DNA from: Gracilariopsis chorda
Lineage: Eukaryota > Rhodophyta > Florideophyceae > Gracilariales > Gracilariaceae
Length of the DNA: 64,000 bases
Direction: 5' to 3'
Assembly: GCA_003194525.1 (NCBI GenBank)
Contig: NBIV01000186.1
Location: 1 to 64,000, forward strand
Shown here: one piece after another, positions 32,301-42,059 of the stretch
Position numbering within the stretch: position 1 is the stretch's first letter
How the letters are laid out: every line of letters starts with the position of its first letter
Program-made: the position numbers and the translations under genes
The notes under the pieces: generated by a model
What the model was told of the DNA's origin: nothing
Databases searched by the model: none
What the model saw: the letters and a program-made list of their open reading frames with translations, nothing else

Positions 32301-35300
32301 TGGTACTCTCGAGGAGGGAGCTCTTCTGACTCTAACGCTGCATTTACTTCTTATGACGGTTTTTCTATTGACGTCGTAAAGTTCTTCTTTTACTTTGAGA
32401 ATGTTGCAATGAGAGGAAAGACTGACGAGGACATGGCACTTGAGTTGCTTGGCTTCCTTGAGAACAAAGCCTTTGAGTTCTACTATGATTCTTATGCTGT
32501 TAATGGTTCACTTTCGGAAGAAGCAAAGGACTACCGCTCCGTTAAGCAAGCTTTTATCGATCGTTTTGGAAAAGCCGAGGAGCCTGAGGAAGATATACGC
32601 CTTGCAATTTCTGCTAAATTGGATTATGCAGACTTGGTTGGTTCCTCGACATATATGGACAACCTCTTTTTAAAGGCAGGATTCAACGCTAAGGCTAAGT
32701 TTGGTCTTTTGAAGAAAGCTGTAATGGAATACGCTGATCTAGCCCAGTTCGTTGTTTTCCGTGGCGCTGATGATTATGATGAGTTGAAGGTTCAAGTGAA
32801 AGCCTTCGATGCTGCCCGGAAAGCAATGGGGAACTACGTTTCATTAAGTACCCCACCTAAGCGTATTGTCCAAAACCACAGGTCTTCTGAAGAAACTATC
32901 TCTCATGCTTTGGAGTCTAAGGTCGACAAACTCTCTGAGCAGTTTGCTCAGCTGTCATTAATGGTTAAGAAGACACAGACGGAGCGTCGAGACTACGAAA
33001 AGGTTTGTTCATACGGCAAGAAGCCCGGACATTATGCCTCACAATGTGACTCTAATCCGCACCGAGATACGCGATGCCCGCGTTGTGGGAAAATTGGACA
33101 CTCAGAGATCACTTGTTGGCGAAGAATCCGACCCGAAGAGACCCGCAAAGTATGGGATGCCAATGAGGAATCTAAAGAGTCAGCATCTAATCTTCAGAAA
33201 GGATCCGACCCCCTATCAATTGTCACCGAAAACGCCGGGAATGCTGATGTAGTCGCCACAACCAAGAGAAGTGCTGACGGTGAAGCGTTGCCCAAACAGC
33301 GCCGTTCAGACGGTGGTGCACCCATCCCGCTTTTGCTCAATCCAACAAGATACGAAGAGAGAGTTCGGAGACCTAAGGTTCATGAACAGAAAGTCAAGAA
33401 GCCGAAACAGAGGAAGTCGAAGAAACAGAGTCTTCAAGACCATGCAAGCAAATATAACGTTCTCACTGAGCTCGCGAATGCCTCTTCCGGACTAACCTTT
33501 GGACAACTTATCAGAGGAGACGCAGATGATGCGAAGAAAGAGATTCGTAAGCTCATCGGGCGCAAAAGCAATGTTCGACGCCCTTTTGTTGGGCCAGTCG
33601 GTAAGCACCCTAGACGTCTTAAGGCGGTCCCCGTTATGATATATGGGACTGAGACTGAAGCTTTGCTCGACTCTGGAGCTGTTCCAAACCTTATTTCAAC
33701 CAAGCTGTGTGACAGGCTAGCACTGGAACCCAAGCATACGACGAAGAAGATAACTGTTGCCAATGGACAGAGCGCCGTGTGCAGAGGAATACTATACGAT
33801 ATCCCTATATCCTTCAGGGGCGTCTCCGTTCCATTAGACTTTCTTGTTATTGATGGTCCGCCATTCGACATCATTGTGGGTTGTCCAACACTTGAATCGT
33901 TACAAGCCTGCCTTGACCTCGGAAATCAGCACGTGAAGATGAATATTGATGGAAAGACAGTAACACTTGGCTTTGACTATGCTCGCGTCGAGATTTCAGA
34001 CGAAGAGGGTTTCCAGACGGATAGCGACGAATTCACTTCAGATTCTGACGCCGCTATTGACTCTGATACTGCTTCTGAAAATGACGAACAACTCGTGGTT
34101 GCTCTAACAGAAAAGAACCATGGCGAGACTCCCGAAATGATCCCGCAATTGGACATCACTACCGATGAGCAGCACGAGAAGTTACTCTTTTCAAAACTCT
34201 CGCACATTTCAGAGAATGAAAGAGACGACTTGGTTTCTTGTCTGAAGGACTCGAATGTAATCGCTTGGTCATTGAAAGACTTACGCCCAGCCGATGTGCC
34301 TGTTTCTCACTCTTTCGAGTTGACAGTTGACAAACCAATCTACTTCAGAGCCAGGAGGATGTCGCCGAAGCACAACGAGTTCGTACGCAAGGAGATTGAC
34401 CTTCTTCTCGAAGCTGGTATCATTACCCCTTCAGCCTCTGCTTGGTCGTTTCCAATTGTCATTGCCTCGAAGAAAGATGGAAGCGCAAGGTTTTGTGTCG
34501 ATTACAGAGAGCTGAACAGAGTCATGAAAGCTGACCGCTGGCCTTTGCCACGCATGGAAGAGATCTTTGACGAACTTGGAGGTTGCTGTGTCTTCACTAC
34601 GCTCGACCTGTTCTCTGGATACTGGCAAGTCAAGATGTCTGAGGATTGCAAAGAGATGACGACCTTTGTGTGCAGATACGGAACTTTCATGTTCGAAGTC
34701 ATGCCATTTGGTCTCATGAATGCGCCTTCCACCTTTCAACGGATGATGGATCATGTGCTAAGAGGACTTCCATTCGTTCGGGTTTACATTGATGACGTTG
34801 TCATATTCTCAAGAAGCCTCAGAGAGCACGTTATTCACTTGAAGGCTGTGATTGGTGGGATTGCGAAGCATGGATTGAAGCTCAAACTGTCCAAATGTTT
34901 CTTTGCACTATCGGAGGTGTCTCTTCTAGGCCATGTCATCAACGGAGATGGAGTGCACGTGGACCAGGAGGAGATTGCTAAGATCCAGGATGCCCCAATT
35001 TCTGCCACCACTACGGAACTACGATCTTTTTTGGGACTAGCCGGATACTATCGAAGGTTCATCAGAAACTTTGCTGAGACCTCCGCCGTGCTTCACAGTG
35101 CTACCTCGGGGAATAAGAAGCTGCGTTGGACCAGAGAGATGCTAGAAGCTTTCCACGGTCTGAAGAAAAAGATGACTGAGCCTCCGGTACTTTCATTTCC
35201 AAACTTCGAGCAGCCTTTCATTGTGGAAACGGACGCCTCTAGTGTTTCACTCGGCGCAGTTCTCTCTCAGAAAAAGGAAGATGGGAAGATACATCCTCTG

Positions 35301-36872
35301 CAGTTTGCCAGTCGTACTATGACCGCTGCGGAAAAGAACTACTCGGCATGTGAAAGAGAAGCATTGGCAGTTATCTTTGCTCTCAAGAAGTTCAGATTGT
35401 ATCTACTCTCGTCTGTTCCATTCAAGGTAATCACGGACCATATGGCTTTACGATATGCATTTCAGAAGCGCGATATACATGGACGCTTAGCTCGCTGGCT
35501 AGACTTTCTGGCCGAGTATGACTTTGAAATAGTGTATCGCGCAGGCAAGGAGAATGGCGCAGCAGATTATCTGTCAAGGATAGTTCACGGAGACGAGGTC
35601 GAGCCGTTAGAAGATGAAGGCGACCTTGCTTGTATGGCTGTTGAGCCTGACGACTTCTCCGGTCTTGAACCATACTACGCAAACATTGCGCGCTTCTTGT
35701 GTGGTCTGCCTACAGATGAGACTGATGCACGTCTCTGCCAAGCAATCCGACGAAATGCGAAGAAATTCCTGGTCTGGGAAGGAAAACTGTTCAGAAGGAT
35801 GCCAAACGCACTGCGAGTTATTCCTGTTATTGGTCGGCGACAGATCATTATCCAGTCATTTCATGATGAGATTGGACACTGGGATTTGAAGACTACAAGG
35901 AAGTTCATCACTGAGAGATACTGGTGGCCCACTATGCATGAAGATATCGGCAACTACGTCAAGAGTTGTGACGAATGCCAGAGACTCGCACCACTACCAA
36001 GGTATTACAGCAACCTTCAGACTCCCATTTCCTCTCTCTTTGACGTCTTCTCGATTGATTTTGCAGGTCCTCTTCCGACTACCGAATCCGGAAACCGTTT
36101 CATTCTGGTTTGTGTTGAGCATTTGACTGGTTGGCCACTTGCCGTAGCGACAAAATGGTCTACGTCACAGGAGGTCATAGACTTCGTGAGAAAAGAGATC
36201 ATTGCCGTGTTTGGTTTCCCTCGTATCGTGGTGTCGGACAATGCTACATGCTTCACTTCTAAGTCGCTCGTCTCATTCATGGAGGACCATGGTATCAAAT
36301 GGAAAACGGTCTTGGCGTACGCCCCCATGTCCAATGGCCGAGCTGAAAGGATGGTTGGTACTCTGAAAAGAGCAATAGGAAAGAAAGCTCTGGATAATCG
36401 TTCAAGTTGGGACGAACACCTGCCTTCAGTTCTGTACGGATACCGGCGCAGACATCTTGCCAGTGGGATCTCTCCGTTCGAGTTGCTTTACGGCGTGAAA
36501 CCACGTATGACCTCCGATGAAGGTGGTGTCGTGGCACGAGTTGGGGACTCCTCCGACCGGTTCCGCTCAGTGGAGCTGCTCGCATCAAGGAATCATAGAG
36601 CTAAACGTTCTGCTCAGAGGCCTTTGAAGGAAGTCGATGCAGTCTCCATTACGAAGTTTGAAGTGGGTGATCTGGTCCTTGTGGCTCGTGGAAAGGCCCT
36701 GAACACTACCGTGAAATGGCCTGCTTTTTCCTCTAAGTACTTTGGCCCATGTCGTGTGGTGAGGGCTCACCATCCAAGGTACACGTTGGTTTCTCCACAC
36801 AACCGGTACACTCGCCATGGAATACACGCCCGTCGTTTGAAGAAGTATATTGCGCGCCCGATGGAAGGTTAG
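32289..36872 (+). CDS. gypsy G gag-pol polyprotein
   Basis: One frame of 1527 codons from MAPTWYSRGGSS. Gag region: residues about 20-200 (FYFENVAMRGKTDEDMALEL). Zinc knuckles near 238-276, including CPRCGKIGHSEITC. Protease near 458 (EALLDSGAVPNLIS). Reverse transcriptase near 734-850 (FCVDYRELNRV, MPFGLMNAPSTFQ, RVYIDDVVIF). RNase H near 978-1070 (VETDASSVSLGAV, VITDHMALRYAF). Integrase with an HHCC region near 1190 (HDEIGHWDLKTTRKF, CDECQRL) and D, D, E in FSIDFAGP, VVSDNATCF and NGRAERM. There is no chromodomain. The chosen ATG lies in the LTR; the next in-frame Met is about 40 codons later, inside the conserved gag region. Confidence 0.95.
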   Translation: MAPTWYSRGGSSSDSNAAFTSYDGFSIDVVKFFFYFENVAMRGKTDEDMALELLGFLENKAFEFYYDSYAVNGSLSEEAKDYRSVKQAFIDRFGKAEEPEEDIRLAISAKLDYADLVGSSTYMDNLFLKAGFNAKAKFGLLKKAVMEYADLAQFVVFRGADDYDELKVQVKAFDAARKAMGNYVSLSTPPKRIVQNHRSSEETISHALESKVDKLSEQFAQLSLMVKKTQTERRDYEKVCSYGKKPGHYASQCDSNPHRDTRCPRCGKIGHSEITCWRRIRPEETRKVWDANEESKESASNLQKGSDPLSIVTENAGNADVVATTKRSADGEALPKQRRSDGGAPIPLLLNPTRYEERVRRPKVHEQKVKKPKQRKSKKQSLQDHASKYNVLTELANASSGLTFGQLIRGDADDAKKEIRKLIGRKSNVRRPFVGPVGKHPRRLKAVPVMIYGTETEALLDSGAVPNLISTKLCDRLALEPKHTTKKITVANGQSAVCRGILYDIPISFRGVSVPLDFLVIDGPPFDIIVGCPTLESLQACLDLGNQHVKMNIDGKTVTLGFDYARVEISDEEGFQTDSDEFTSDSDAAIDSDTASENDEQLVVALTEKNHGETPEMIPQLDITTDEQHEKLLFSKLSHISENERDDLVSCLKDSNVIAWSLKDLRPADVPVSHSFELTVDKPIYFRARRMSPKHNEFVRKEIDLLLEAGIITPSASAWSFPIVIASKKDGSARFCVDYRELNRVMKADRWPLPRMEEIFDELGGCCVFTTLDLFSGYWQVKMSEDCKEMTTFVCRYGTFMFEVMPFGLMNAPSTFQRMMDHVLRGLPFVRVYIDDVVIFSRSLREHVIHLKAVIGGIAKHGLKLKLSKCFFALSEVSLLGHVINGDGVHVDQEEIAKIQDAPISATTTELRSFLGLAGYYRRFIRNFAETSAVLHSATSGNKKLRWTREMLEAFHGLKKKMTEPPVLSFPNFEQPFIVETDASSVSLGAVLSQKKEDGKIHPLQFASRTMTAAEKNYSACEREALAVIFALKKFRLYLLSSVPFKVITDHMALRYAFQKRDIHGRLARWLDFLAEYDFEIVYRAGKENGAADYLSRIVHGDEVEPLEDEGDLACMAVEPDDFSGLEPYYANIARFLCGLPTDETDARLCQAIRRNAKKFLVWEGKLFRRMPNALRVIPVIGRRQIIIQSFHDEIGHWDLKTTRKFITERYWWPTMHEDIGNYVKSCDECQRLAPLPRYYSNLQTPISSLFDVFSIDFAGPLPTTESGNRFILVCVEHLTGWPLAVATKWSTSQEVIDFVRKEIIAVFGFPRIVVSDNATCFTSKSLVSFMEDHGIKWKTVLAYAPMSNGRAERMVGTLKRAIGKKALDNRSSWDEHLPSVLYGYRRRHLASGISPFELLYGVKPRMTSDEGGVVARVGDSSDRFRSVELLASRNHRAKRSAQRPLKEVDAVSITKFEVGDLVLVARGKALNTTVKWPAFSSKYFGPCRVVRAHHPRYTLVSPHNRYTRHGIHARRLKKYIARPMEG

Positions 36873-36903
36873 GTTTTCAGGTTGCCGCGGCGTGGCAACC
36901 CTT

Positions 36904-36916
36904 GAGGTGGGGGTTG
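36904..36916 (+). other. polypurine tract of gypsy G
   Basis: GAGGTGGGGGTTG immediately precedes the TGTCGG start of the 3' LTR, the usual place for the plus-strand primer. Confidence 0.6.
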
Positions 36917-37975
36917 TGTCGGTCGCGAATGTTGCGGAATGTGCCAGACATTGCTGGAACACACGTGTAGAATGTTCCAGTAGTGTCTAGCAGCACGCTT
37001 TGTTGGCCCAGCAAAGACTACAGTATTTTAGTGATGCTGGCGCAAATTGTCGCTTTATTATTGGTTAGTGTGCAGCTCCAGAGGTCTCTAGAAGCCAATG
37101 GAGTAACCTAGACGCACACATGAGTAACTAGCAAGTAGAAATGCGTATTTGGCTCGTTTGTAGTGCCTCTAAACACTATAAAAAGAGGTTCTGAGCTTCG
37201 GACTTCGGTCTGAACTCACCTCAACAATCGACCAACATCTAAGCCCCACCCCCTATCAACCTTCAGCCACTTCAACTATCATCAACAACCAGTGAGGCGT
37301 TCGCCACTGGATAAAGGGCTTCTAGTGAGGCGTATTCCGCTAGTTGTCCAATAGGGTGGGGAAGTACCGTCGCTAAGACCGGTTGAAGCGCCATAGGCGT
37401 GGACGGGAGACGGGTAGTGTGTACCAAAGGTGTTTCTGTCGTCTGTGAGCCCCACTGGAGCTTTGCTCGGATAACGGTGTCGGTCGAAAGACCTGGTGAT
37501 TTCCGGACGGAAGTACTTGACGGGAAGCTATCCGCAGGCGACGTACCGTGCAACCTTTCCTGCAAAGGGCCAGCTTGGGTATAGAGTGAAAGCATATCCC
37601 GCTGTTAGTAGCTCTCCTCGGGAAGCCCTGTAAGGATTGTATGCGCCTGCTTCTGGTTAGTGCAGAGGTAGGTAGGCTGCAGAATCCACTTCACATCCGG
37701 AGTGTCTGACCGGAAGCCGAGGGTCTGACCCTTAGTGATCCTTGACATAATTCTTGGGTTGCGCGCCGTTTCAACAAAGAAGCTAAGAAGTTTTATTTGG
37801 GGATTGAGCCTCTTGCTCTCCCTAGTGTTGTTTTATTTCATCGAGTGGGTTTAGTTCTTTTGATCCCACTGTTTTCAACTTGTTTTGGGGCTTTTAGCTA
37901 CGAAGAGCACCCTTTTGGCTTTTATTATTACAACGTTTTGGTCCCCTGCGTCACCGTCTCGTGATGGCGCCCACA
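36917..37975 (+). repeat. gypsy G 3' LTR
   Basis: 1059 bp, differing from the 5' LTR at nine sites by my count and with no length change. Followed by CTTAT. Confidence 0.95.
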
Positions 37976-38548
37976 CTTATCACAGCTTTTCTTTACTGCA
38001 TGGTAAGTCGGCAGATTCGCCCTTTCTCAAGTACTATAGGCTCATGATAAAAATAAACTACTGTAGTGTGTTACGTCTGTGGTTCATGCGTAACGTGTCA
38101 CTGAGTTGCACAGCTGGTCATAACACAAAGAACACCTGTGAATTATCCCAGCGGTGAATGGCACCCGTATAAAAACCACGCGTCCATGTACTCCACATAT
38201 CATAGAACTCACCCATGACAGTCCCAATAATACCCAATAGAATTCATATCTTATTTACCTAAAACTTCCACGGGTCCACTCATTCGTGAGATAATGCCAT
38301 GCCACTTTGGTACCCAATCACTCACGATCCCCTCCGCCTAGAGGGTAAGTGAAAGCGCATTGCTCTACAGAATGATCAGTATACCCCGCCTACTACAAAT
38401 GGACTGATTCGGAAATGTATCTGCAGGCAGGGCCGTTCGTGATCTTTGAGCGCAACGCACTGCTGAGGGCTTGTTCTTGTTTGGCATCGCACAAATAGAG
38501 TGCTTTCAAATTTGTGACTTCTTTTTGGCATTAAAATTGTTAGGCATT
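37976..38548. other. former flank of Harbinger 2, nothing recognised
   Basis: Once gypsy G is set aside this sequence directly continues the right flank of Harbinger 2 (TTA then TCACAGC). I see no coding pattern. It ends in a C run that was the target of the solo LTR. Confidence 0.5.
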
Positions 38549-38553
38549 CCCCC

Positions 38554-39616
38554 TGTGGGCGCAATCACGGGACCGTGACGCAGGAGGGCCAAAAAGTTGT
38601 AATAATCAAAGCCAAAAGGGTGCTCTTCGTAGCTAAAAGCCCCAAAACAAGTTGAAAACAGTGGGATCAAAAGAACTAAACCCATTCGATGAAATAAAAC
38701 AACACTAGGGAGAGCAAGAGGCTCAATCCCCAAATAAAACTTCTTAACTTCTTGTTGAAACGGCGCGCAACCCAAAAATTATGTCAAGGATCACTAAGGG
38801 TCAGACCCTTGGCTTCTGGTCAGACACTCCGGATTTGAAGTGGATTCTGCAGCGTACCTACCTCCGCACTAACCAGACGCAGGCGCATACAATCCTTACA
38901 GGGCTTCCCGATGAGAGCTACTAACAGCGGGATATTCTTTCACTCTATACCCAAGCTGGCCCTTTGCAGGAAAGGTTGCACGGTACGTCGCCTGCGGATA
39001 GCTTCCCGTCAAGTACTTCCGTCCGGAAATCACCAGGTCTTTCGACCGACACCGTTATCCGAGCAAAGCTCCAGTGGGGCTCACAGACGACAGAAACACC
39101 TTTGGTACACACTATCCGTCTCCCTTCCACGCCTATGGCGCTTCAACCGGTCTTAGCGACGGTACTTCCCCACCCTATTGGACAACTAGCGGCACACGCC
39201 TTACTAGAATCCCGTTATCCAGCGGCGAACGCCTCACTTGTTGTTGATGATAGTTGAAGTGGCTGAAGGTTGATAGGGGGTGGGGCTTAGATGTTTGTCG
39301 ATTGTTGAGGTGAGTTCAGACCGAAGTCCGAAGCTCAGAACCTCTTTTTATAGTGTTTAGAGGCACTACAAACGAGCTAAATACGCATTTCTACTTGCTA
39401 GTTACTCATGTCTGCGTCTAGGTTACTCCATTGGCTTCTAGAGACCTCTGGAGCTGCACACTAACCAATAATAAAGCGAAAATTTGCGCCAGCATCACTA
39501 AAATACTGTAGTCTTTGCTGGGCCAACAAAGCGTGCAATGTGCTAGACACTACTGAACCATTCTACACGTGTGTTCCAGCAATGTCTGGCACATTCCGCA
39601 ACATTCGCGACCGACA
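38554..39616 (-). repeat. solo LTR of the gypsy G family
   Basis: About 1063 bp, the same LTR as in gypsy G but inverted, differing by a few percent. It is flanked by CCCCC on both sides (38549-38553 and 39617-39621), a 5-bp duplication. A solo LTR is the known product of recombination between the two LTRs of a full element. It is older than G. Confidence 0.93.
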
Positions 39617-39637
39617 CCCCCCCAACTGTTGCCCTAA

Positions 39638-39976
39638 GTGGAAAAGACTGGGAGGGGGTGGAGTCCCTATGAGATTCAATCTCATTTTAAGGGCCAATCC
39701 CCTCTCGCCGCCTCCACCCCAGGTGCCTCCGCCTCAGCAGATGCGCGCGGTGCCCGCGCCGGCCCCATAGTGTCGCGCACCGCTGTGACCGCGCTATGCT
39801 CCCATTGCGCCATCGCGCCTGCCACCTTGCTGGCGCCCACTTCCGGCGCCAGTCTTTGCCAATCGTGTGGCGAAAAGCGAAGCGTGCAGGACGAATTGGT
39901 GCCTCTCAATGACGCTGCCGCCGTGCAGGACATCGTCTTCGACAGAATGGATTTCTCATCTGTTCATGCTGCATGA
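39638..39976 (+). pseudogene. GATA-like zinc-finger fragment
   Basis: An open frame without an ATG near its start (it opens after a TAA at 39635). It carries CSHCAIAPATLLAP then TSGASLCQSCGEKRS: CX2C, 16 residues, CX2C, with T-L, G, L-C and C-G in the places they hold in GATA fingers. Rich in Ala/Ser/Pro before the finger. The solo LTR lies 20 bp upstream, so the 5' part of the gene may be lost, or this may be an internal exon. The same frame continues beyond a TGA at 39974-39976 and another at 40130-40132 into the Gln/His-rich frame, with plausible protein between them. The GATA assignment rests on motif spacing only. Confidence 0.4.
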
Positions 39977-40162
39977 CCGGACGCCGCCGAGTGTGCCGCC
40001 TCCGCCTCCGCGCGTAACGTCGATATGAGCTACTACCAGACCAAGGTGCCCCCCGGGTTGGTCAGACATCGGAAGTGCGCCGCGGAACGCGATATCACTT
40101 CCACCGGCTCGCCCACCCAGCGTAGGAGGTGAAGCGCTGGCGAAGCCGTTTTTAGTGCATGT

Positions 40163-40768
40163 ATGTACTCTCGCCCCCCTGTCGCTTTGTTTTGTCGCTC
40201 ACAGCAGCCCGTGGAGCACCAAATTGAACATGAGCACCCTACTCATCATCTGGAACATGTACAACCCCACTCCATCTCCCGGCACTCCACTCTGCAAGAC
40301 ATTGCAGGCGGTCTCCAGCATGATCTTCAAGCTGTTTCCCAACAAGCTGTAGCCGTCCAGACCCAGCCCCAACAATACATTCAACAATTAGCCGAACAGC
40401 CCTCGCAACAACCCATGGACTACGCGGAACCTGCTGCTACAGAACCTGACCATACTCAGCAAACCCTCATTCATGATCCCGATCCACAAAATCAACCCGC
40501 GCACGCAGCACAACAATTTGTGCATACTGTTGCTACCGTTATGCCTCAATTATCGCATACTCCCGACGTGCACGGCGTACACAAGCCTGAACCGCAGCTG
40601 GAAACCAAAAGCGCACTGGCTACCGCACAATCCGCTCAGATTATTGCAGCTTCTGCCCCATATCCAGGAGCATCTATTCCTATTCTCACCACCGCCGCCA
40701 TCATCCACGGTACCGCATCTCTATGGCAACACATACACGCAAGAAAAAGCGGTTTATTGACATCATAA
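40163..40768 (+). CDS. Gln/His-rich hypothetical protein (possibly the tail of the finger gene)
   Basis: A 201-codon frame rich in Gln, His, Pro and Ala (DLQAVSQQAVAVQTQPQQYI and similar), ending QHIHARKSGLLTS. Low complexity of this kind is common in activation regions of transcription factors, which would fit the GATA-like fragment in the same frame upstream. No domain is recognised. Its stop lies only 19 bp from the end of the convergent unknown gene. Confidence 0.4.
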   Translation: MYSRPPVALFCRSQQPVEHQIEHEHPTHHLEHVQPHSISRHSTLQDIAGGLQHDLQAVSQQAVAVQTQPQQYIQQLAEQPSQQPMDYAEPAATEPDHTQQTLIHDPDPQNQPAHAAQQFVHTVATVMPQLSHTPDVHGVHKPEPQLETKSALATAQSAQIIAASAPYPGASIPILTTAAIIHGTASLWQHIHARKSGLLTS

Positions 40769-40787
40769 GGAAAGATGGTAGCATATA

Positions 40788-41216
40788 TTAGACCTCCCTC
40801 TGCAATTCTTCATCTATTGCTGTGGCCACCGTAAGCATAACACCCCTCACAAGGGGACGCCGACGAATCCGCGCCACGAATACCATTCCTTCGAGAATCC
40901 CTTGTATATATAAAAGGGGAAGGCGCTCCAAACGATATTGAAGGGAAGGCTGCAGCTCACCTACTTTCTGATGGCCATCCGCTAGAGCCAGGAGTAGGCC
41001 ACCAAACTGGGCATCATCGTGAGATGGGTTGATGGCGCTTTCCTCAGGCATCAGACCATACTCTGCCTGAATTGAGAGCGCCTCTTCGGTGGAAGGCCCG
41101 GCCTCGGAAGCTTCGTCATCGATGAAACGACTGCGTTTACAAGGTGGTTCCGGGGACGAATCGTCGGATATCTCTCGAACAAGCCTGGTGACATTCGGAC
41201 GTGGATGTTTAGGCAT
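40788..41216 (-). CDS. unknown protein family, copy 2 (open, 142 aa)
   Basis: Starts MPKHPRPNVTRLVREISDD. The N-terminal third is acidic and Ser-rich with a basic cluster PCKRSRF that could be a nuclear signal. The middle (EEALSIQAEYGLMPEESAIN) and C-terminal part (GELQPSLQYRLERLPLLYIQ, then GILEGMVF and ATAIDEELQREV) look helical. It is homologous to the frame at 15411-15818, most clearly at the N-terminus and at LYIQGILEGMVF. It lies directly downstream of repeat unit U with TATA-like TCTATATAGT about 60 bp upstream of the ATG. No known domain. An uninterrupted frame, a relative elsewhere and a conserved upstream region argue that it is a real gene, possibly one carried by a mobile unit. 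Confidence 0.65.
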   Translation of the reverse strand: MPKHPRPNVTRLVREISDDSSPEPPCKRSRFIDDEASEAGPSTEEALSIQAEYGLMPEESAINPSHDDAQFGGLLLALADGHQKVGELQPSLQYRLERLPLLYIQGILEGMVFVARIRRRPLVRGVMLTVATAIDEELQREV

Positions 41217-42010
41217 GGTGGGGTGGTTGGAACAATGTTGCTGGAATCATCTGGTGCCGGAACAAGGTACTATATAGACTCAAAAATACCCTAGGAGGTA
41301 CAATGCCTTTCGCCAAACTGGTCCTTCATGGCGAGGAAGTGTCCCATGACCGACTGTTATGAGTTGTTACTTAGACCTAGTATGCGAAACTAGAGGGTAT
41401 TCATATAGAACGATTGTCTATAAAAGCCCGAGTTCGGTGGCCTCCAAGCCAATTTGGGCCAGACCACTTCTCCTCTCTTTTGCAACCCCCACCTTCTCTT
41501 AGAGCAGTCGGCTCCTCCCTGCCATCAACCACACTTATCCCCACCTACCCTTTCACTTAGTGCGGCTTGGTCTCCCGCACCTTTACACGTACTTGTACTA
41601 ACACCGCCCTTGTTTGGGCTTATCATCTGTGGCACGGTGCACTTCGGCCGCGTACTAGACCTAAAGTCTTGGTCGTGCGTGTTGGCCGTGGTGCTATATT
41701 GGGAGTGGTCATCAGTACTAAGCTAGATCTAAGGTTTTGATCGCGTAGGTTATCCGCTGGTGCAGTCTCTTCGCTATATTGTCCCGGGCTTTGGCGCTCG
41801 TTGTGTTTTGCGGTCATTACCGGGTTTCCTTTCTATCTTGCCTCTTGGTTCTTGGTCACGGTCTGTCCCTATTCACTACATTGGCATTGCACGTCTGTGC
41901 TGGTACTCTCGAGCTACGAACCCATTTATTGTCCTCTTTTAGCTAAAAAGGGGGCATATTAAGGACTGTTGTCGTCCGGTGTCGTTTCCTCGTGCAAAAT
42001 GACACTCACA
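41217..42010 (-). repeat. repeat unit U, copy 2 (continuous)
   Basis: On the minus strand it runs from TGTGAGTGTC (complement of 42001-42010) to the ATG of the unknown gene, about 795 bp. The same sequence occurs inverted at 11682-11820 plus 14776-15410. TATA-like TTTTATAGACAA near 41424 and TCTATATAGT near 41271 are conserved. Beyond 42010 similarity stops. Confidence 0.8.
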
Positions 42011-42059
42011 AAAAGCTTATTTTGCGCCGTGTTTTTGATTTGGTGGGTAGTTATTTCTA

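Larger units (their letters stand above)
31242..37975 (+). mobile_element. Ty3/gypsy retroelement G, looks whole and young
   Basis: Two LTRs of identical length (1059 bp) enclose a single long gag-pol frame. I count nine differences between the LTRs by eye, under 1%, so insertion is recent. LTRs start TGTCGG and end CCCACA. Flanks are CTTAG before and CTTAT after, a 4-5 bp target duplication. The sequence after the 5' LTR (TGGTACTCTCGAGG) could be the primer binding site, and GAGGTGGGGGTTG before the 3' LTR the polypurine tract. No breaks were seen in the coding region. Confidence 0.95.

Noticed and set aside
39974-40132. Genetic code change or TGA recoding in the finger gene
   Set aside because: Other frames in the window end at TGA normally (for example the frame ending at 1887), so a general code change is unlikely. 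A pseudogene or introns are simpler.
41250-41270. TGGTGCCGGAACAAGG, resembling a retroelement primer binding site on the plus strand
   Set aside because: It lies on the wrong strand relative to unit U, no LTR end precedes it, and the copy at 15 kb does not keep it.
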